This document shows positions 4,483 to 7,623 of a DNA stretch of 7,623 bases, piece after piece (position 1 is the stretch's first letter; each line of letters starts with the position of its first letter). Under the pieces are notes generated by a model. The model had not been told where the DNA came from. It made no database searches and saw only the letters and a list, made by a program, of their open reading frames with translations. The DNA is from CAZEAN01 sp964510225 (GTDB taxonomy: Bacteria; Planctomycetota; Planctomycetia; Isosphaerales; Isosphaeraceae): assembly GCA_964510225.1 (NCBI GenBank), contig CAZEAN010000193.1, forward strand, positions 1 through 7,623, written 5' to 3'. Made by a program: the position numbers and the translations under genes.

Positions 4483-7050
4483 GTTGAGATCAAATCGAGG
4501 TTGCGCGGATCGGGCGCAACGGAATCCGACAAACTGATTGCGTTGATCCGGCAGCATACTTGCAGGCCGATCGGTCGGACCTAAGAGTATCGGCGGGCTG
4601 TCGTCATAGGAGGCGTCGATAAGACCCCAACGAGTCGGGTAACCATACCAGGTCGAGGTCCAGGATTGGAACGCTGGGTCAGGTCTTCCGTGGCCAAGGT
4701 TGAGTTGATCGAGGGTAGAGAAGCGGAGTAACGTAAATTCCGCTGCGTTTCCCTTCAGGCCGGCGATCATCCCTTCCTCAAGGTAGATTTGGTCATCCGG
4801 ATCAGTGCCGACCACTTGGAGGTGTTCTGGCGAGCTTCCCGGTTCTGGACCGGTGGCAGCATTCCCAAGGCCGAGCTTAGCAACATAAGCGAGTTCAGCA
4901 TCGGTCGGGAGCCGACAGCCCCGCCAGGCTGCATAATGGTGTGCTAAGTTGATGGAGATGTTGGTGACAGGTTTGTCCATGTCCTTCTCGCGAGGACGAT
5001 TCTCTGAGTCTGGCCAAATCGATGCAGCGAGGACGAGGTTGTCGGTTGCCTCTAGGAATTCCAGGAAGCTCCGATTGGTTACCTCCGTCCGATCGAGATA
5101 GAAGGGTGCAAGGCGGGTGGGCCACCTCTGAGCTTTCTGTTTCCTTGTCCGAGGTTCGGGTACTGGAATCCGGATCATTTGGTCACCCAACTCGGCATTA
5201 GTTCGTGGGTGTAATTGGAGTTGTTCGTACCGTGCGATCGATGGGCTTCGATTAATCAGGATTGGGCGCTCGATGAAGGCTCCCGAGGGGCAGGTGACCG
5301 AGATCCAGTACCTCCCGGGGATGATCCAATCGGTATTAATCGGCTGTCCAACCCTCGGGAGGGAAACCGTGAACAACGGTGGACCAGACACCGGCGCACC
5401 GTTCGGCAAGAGCGGCCGGAACGCTGCACTGGCATGAGGACGATCCGTGTACAGCACCAATTGTTTGAAGCCGTGCGCGCTGACAAATTCCATCCGCTCG
5501 GTTTGTCTTCGAGGTTTGAGGCCAAGCCAGAGTTGGTACCAATGCCAAGCCGTCCGGGTACTATCAACCCAAGCGTCTTCCTCAAGTCGCGTCATCAAGG
5601 ATTCAGAGACCGAGGAAAGTAGTTCGATCGTGTCAGGATGGTCGGGGGCGAGCGCTTCCGCGAGGGTCGCCAAGCGGACGGCATCCTCCAACTGATCACG
5701 TTCAAGCTGGGTGGCCGCCTGTTCTCGGAGGTCCTCGGCACGTTGAGCCGTCAGAGACTGGACGAGTCTCAGGACAGTGATCACCGCGAGAGCGACTCCA
5801 AGTAAACTGGCGAGGGCCAGTGCGGCGACCCGATGACGCTTGATTGTGATCCAAGTCCGACGCCAGGGGCCAGGCGGTCGCGCCTTGACAGGTTCTCGTG
5901 TGCGGAATCGATCAAGATCTTTAGCGAATTCCTCCGGAGTGGCGTAACGCTGTTCTGGATCAAGTGCCATTGCTTTGAGAATGATCGCCTCAAGATCTCG
6001 AGAGATTTTGGGACGATGTACGCGCGGTAAACAGGTTAGTTCTTTTGGACGCTTGAGTGCCCATTCGAAAAAATCCATCCCTGATGGTTTCACAAAAGGC
6101 TTGGCCAGTGTCGCCGCTTCATGGAGGGAGGCGCCGAGTGAGTAGACGTCACAACGATACTCATTAATCTTGGGGCCCTCGATTGGACGATCAGATGAAG
6201 CACTGCGTAACTTCTCCGGAGCCATGTAGGAGATCGTTCCCGAGTGGTAGTGCCCAAGTGGTTTGAGTTCAGAGGCTTGATGTGCCAATCCAAAATCGGA
6301 AAGATAAGCATCGTCGAGAGCATTATGGGCGAGGAGAATGTTTGACGGTTTAATGTCTCGATGCACGATGTTGGCGTGGTGGGCGATCTGGACCGCGCGA
6401 GCAATCCGTGCCATGACGTGAGTTACCCGGTCGAGATAGTCTGCTTCGCTGATCGTGGCGAGAGGATGAACCTTACTCATTGGTTGCTCTGACCGGAGAG
6501 ACTCGACACGTTGGAGGACAATCGTCCCTAGGTTGAAGCCTTCGATGAGCTGCATCGCGATGAATGATTGATCGCCGACGCTTCCGAATTCGAAGACGGG
6601 CACAATCCCGGAACCGACGAGCCGACCACCGTGGTTTGCTTCGTCACGGAATCGTTGTGCCGCAATCGGATTGACCGCGAGGTGAGGATGGAGAATTTTC
6701 AAGGCGACCGATCGAATGATGCCTACGATCTGTGTTGCACGCCAGACTTCTCCTTGACCGCCTCGTCCTAATCGTTCGACTAGTAAATAGGATCCGATGC
6801 GGTCTCCGGGGAGCAACTCGCGTGAGGAATACTGCCCGTTGTCTTGGGAAAGGATAGCGAGTATTTCCTGGTGATACTTGCCCGGAGGTGTCGGCAGATC
6901 GAGGGTCGAAACATCGGGGAGGGCATCGACGGTATCCGACTCTGGCGTGATGATTCGCTCGGCAATTTGATCCGAACTTAGCGAATCATCCGTCCCATTG
7001 TTACCATCAGAGGGTTCGAGCGGTGACGGCGCATTGTTATCTTGGTCCAC
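4477..7050 (-). CDS. PknB-like Ser/Thr kinase with membrane segment and C-terminal FGE/SUMF1-like domain
   Basis: 857 residues from the GTG at 7050. After a disordered acidic N-terminus (1-80), the kinase domain spans about 88-382: Gly-rich loop GRGGQGEVW (95-103), catalytic Lys in VALK (K118), helix-C Glu (E137), HRDIKPSN (230-237, catalytic D232), DFG (252-254), activation segment HSGTISYMAPEKL (269-281), DVYSLG (D301) and the late RYATPEEF motif. All residues needed for activity are present. A basic stretch (RRTWITIKRHR) leads into one membrane helix at about 407-427, then a charged helical, possibly TPR-like region to about 490 and a linker. The last 220 residues are a divergent FGE-sulfatase (C-type-lectin-like) domain: FYLDRTEVTNRSFLEFLEAT, KPVTNISINLAHHYAAWRGCRLPTDAELAY, a GLKGNAAEFT block where GNVWEW is usual, and terminal GFRCAR. 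The RGGS motif is missing, so it is probably a sensing or binding domain outside the membrane, not an enzyme. An ATG at 7089 would add 13 residues but has no ribosome binding site; the GTG has TAAGGA 8 nt ahead. It leads the series with the two paralogs. Confidence 0.93.
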   Translation of the reverse strand: MDQDNNAPSPLEPSDGNNGTDDSLSSDQIAERIITPESDTVDALPDVSTLDLPTPPGKYHQEILAILSQDNGQYSSRELLPGDRIGSYLLVERLGRGGQGEVWRATQIVGIIRSVALKILHPHLAVNPIAAQRFRDEANHGGRLVGSGIVPVFEFGSVGDQSFIAMQLIEGFNLGTIVLQRVESLRSEQPMSKVHPLATISEADYLDRVTHVMARIARAVQIAHHANIVHRDIKPSNILLAHNALDDAYLSDFGLAHQASELKPLGHYHSGTISYMAPEKLRSASSDRPIEGPKINEYRCDVYSLGASLHEAATLAKPFVKPSGMDFFEWALKRPKELTCLPRVHRPKISRDLEAIILKAMALDPEQRYATPEEFAKDLDRFRTREPVKARPPGPWRRTWITIKRHRVAALALASLLGVALAVITVLRLVQSLTAQRAEDLREQAATQLERDQLEDAVRLATLAEALAPDHPDTIELLSSVSESLMTRLEEDAWVDSTRTAWHWYQLWLGLKPRRQTERMEFVSAHGFKQLVLYTDRPHASAAFRPLLPNGAPVSGPPLFTVSLPRVGQPINTDWIIPGRYWISVTCPSGAFIERPILINRSPSIARYEQLQLHPRTNAELGDQMIRIPVPEPRTRKQKAQRWPTRLAPFYLDRTEVTNRSFLEFLEATDNLVLAASIWPDSENRPREKDMDKPVTNISINLAHHYAAWRGCRLPTDAELAYVAKLGLGNAATGPEPGSSPEHLQVVGTDPDDQIYLEEGMIAGLKGNAAEFTLLRFSTLDQLNLGHGRPDPAFQSWTSTWYGYPTRWGLIDASYDDSPPILLGPTDRPASMLPDQRNQFVGFRCARSAQPRFDLNN

Positions 7051-7397
7051 AACCTGTTTCCTTAACAAAAGTACAGCGAAATCCAGCATACCGCGCGCAG
7101 AGCTAACAACCTTACTTGCGCAGTCTAAAGCGCTGTTTCATGTGAAGTCAAGTCATCAAACAGATCCATTGCGAATCTTTCGGGTTCCTTAATGTGGGGC
7201 ATTTCAACAACAGCACGATCGACGTCGCCAGTGATGGGTCTGGTGATGGTTGTACGCTGGGGCCCAGTCGGTACCAAACTGAGCCTTTGCCTCTCAGGAT
7301 GGTGCTGTGAGCAACACGAGGATCAATGCATCTTACCAGCGATTGGCCAGAACGTGATGAAAGAGTTTTCGAAGTGTCACGAAACTTAATAAGATCA
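7051..7397. other. About 350-bp region without a convincing gene
   Basis: This separates the kinase start from the end of the pentapeptide gene. Short open frames exist on both strands (around 7148-7408 minus and 7192-7389 plus) but lack ribosome binding sites, sensible start codons and any recognisable composition. The only motifs seen are an 8-bp palindrome CGACGTCG (7220-7227) and a weak CGTGA/TCACG inverted pair near 7350-7376. It should contain the kinase promoter, but I could not identify clear -35/-10 elements. Confidence 0.5.
7059..7064 (-). promoter_or_regulatory. Ribosome binding site deciding the kinase start
   Basis: TAAGGA on the minus strand, 8 nt before GTG 7050. The upstream ATG at 7089 is preceded only by GC-rich sequence (GCGCGCGG), so the GTG is favoured. 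Confidence 0.5.
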
Positions 7398-7623
7398 CTA
7401 AGATTCAATCCATTCAGGTGTCCCTTTGTAAATGCCGACTGCTTTCTCTAGATCCACTTTTCGAACACAGCATTGGTCCAATTTGGCCTCGCTCAAGTCG
7501 GCCCACAACAAGCTTGCTTCGCTCAATTTGGCCCCGCTCAAGTTGGCCTCGCTCAATTTGGCCCCGCTCAAGTTGGCCTCGCTCAAGTTGGCCCCTCTCA
7601 AGTTTGCTTCGCTCAAGTCGGCC
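7398..7623 (-). CDS. Pentapeptide-repeat protein, C-terminal fragment
   Basis: The frame is open to the right edge of the window (last complete codon 7620-7622) and ends in TAG at 7398-7400; 74 residues are visible. The first 45 or so are tandem A(D/N/K/S)Lxx pentapeptides such as ADLSE, ANLRG, ANLSE, ANLSG, AKLSE, ADLSE, which fold as a right-handed quadrilateral beta-helix. A non-repeat end follows (LDQCCVRKVDLEKAVGIYKG and a short polar tail), a common kind of cap with a CC pair. A TTG at 7616 is in frame but is a Leu codon inside the repeat, not a start. Pentapeptide proteins have varied roles (some mimic DNA and bind gyrase, many are unassigned), and the N-terminal domain that might tell is outside the window. 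Confidence 0.85.
   Translation of the reverse strand, partial: ADLSEANLRGANLSEANLSGAKLSEANLSGAKLSEASLLWADLSEAKLDQCCVRKVDLEKAVGIYKGTPEWIES
7486..7623 (-). repeat. 15-bp tandem repeats inside the pentapeptide gene
   Basis: Successive 15-bp units such as GCCCCGCTCAAGTTG and GCCTCGCTCAATTTG (plus-strand sequence) run from 7486 to the window edge, each coding for one pentapeptide. Units alternate to give a 30-bp higher-order repeat: 7531-7560 and 7561-7590 differ at a single base. The near-identity at DNA level points to recent tandem expansion of this stretch. Confidence 0.85.

Noticed and set aside
4477..5180. FGE/C-type-lectin domain as a target of a diversity-generating retroelement
   Set aside because: No reverse transcriptase, template repeat or adenine-rich variable region is present in the window.
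7148..7408. Short minus-strand open frame (86 codons) in the kinase upstream spacer
   Set aside because: It has a TTG start, overlaps the stop of the pentapeptide gene, and has no ribosome binding site or family resemblance.
7486..7623. Regular short repeats that could suggest a CRISPR array
   Set aside because: Units are contiguous 15-mers without spacers and translate as pentapeptide repeats in one open frame.

Overview
The window looks like a piece of a planctomycete chromosome. Three things suggest this: a C-terminal tail made of Val-Pro-Val repeats of the YTV type, which is essentially a planctomycete hallmark; a membrane Ser/Thr kinase fused to a divergent formylglycine-generating-enzyme (FGE/SUMF1-like) domain, a fusion common in that phylum; and family-less, loosely spaced genes. 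The genus cannot be told from this sequence.

Layout, left to right. Positions 1-312 (+) hold the 3' end of a Val/Pro/Thr-rich repeat protein, followed by a clear hairpin terminator (357-394). Positions 434-1837 (-) encode a membrane-anchored TAXI-type solute-binding protein with an extra C-terminal membrane segment and a helical tail. A 208-bp divergent intergenic region separates it from a thioredoxin-fold protein with a WCGDC site at 2046-2609 (+). From 7050 leftwards to 2657, three genes on the minus strand follow one another: an 857-residue PknB-like kinase with a C-terminal FGE-like domain (4477-7050), and two related proteins of unknown family (3606-4388 and 2657-3406). Past the kinase start lies about 350 bp without a convincing gene, then the 3' end of a pentapeptide-repeat gene running off the right edge (7398-7623, -).

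The most interesting unit is the kinase plus the two paralogous proteins. The two share a series of strongly conserved blocks (GDGxNGEIVIYEP, TQYxxTxGLxLSP, LExCRxHPTAxVTK, YTFRHQL, a C-terminal YxFLxxY block) and three conserved cysteines, but match no family I recognise. All three genes have Shine-Dalgarno-like sequences 8 nt upstream of their best start codons, which moves two of the starts inward from the longest possible reading frame. The kinase could phosphorylate or be functionally tied to the two small proteins; this is inference from gene order alone. The TAXI protein and thioredoxin look like unrelated neighbours.
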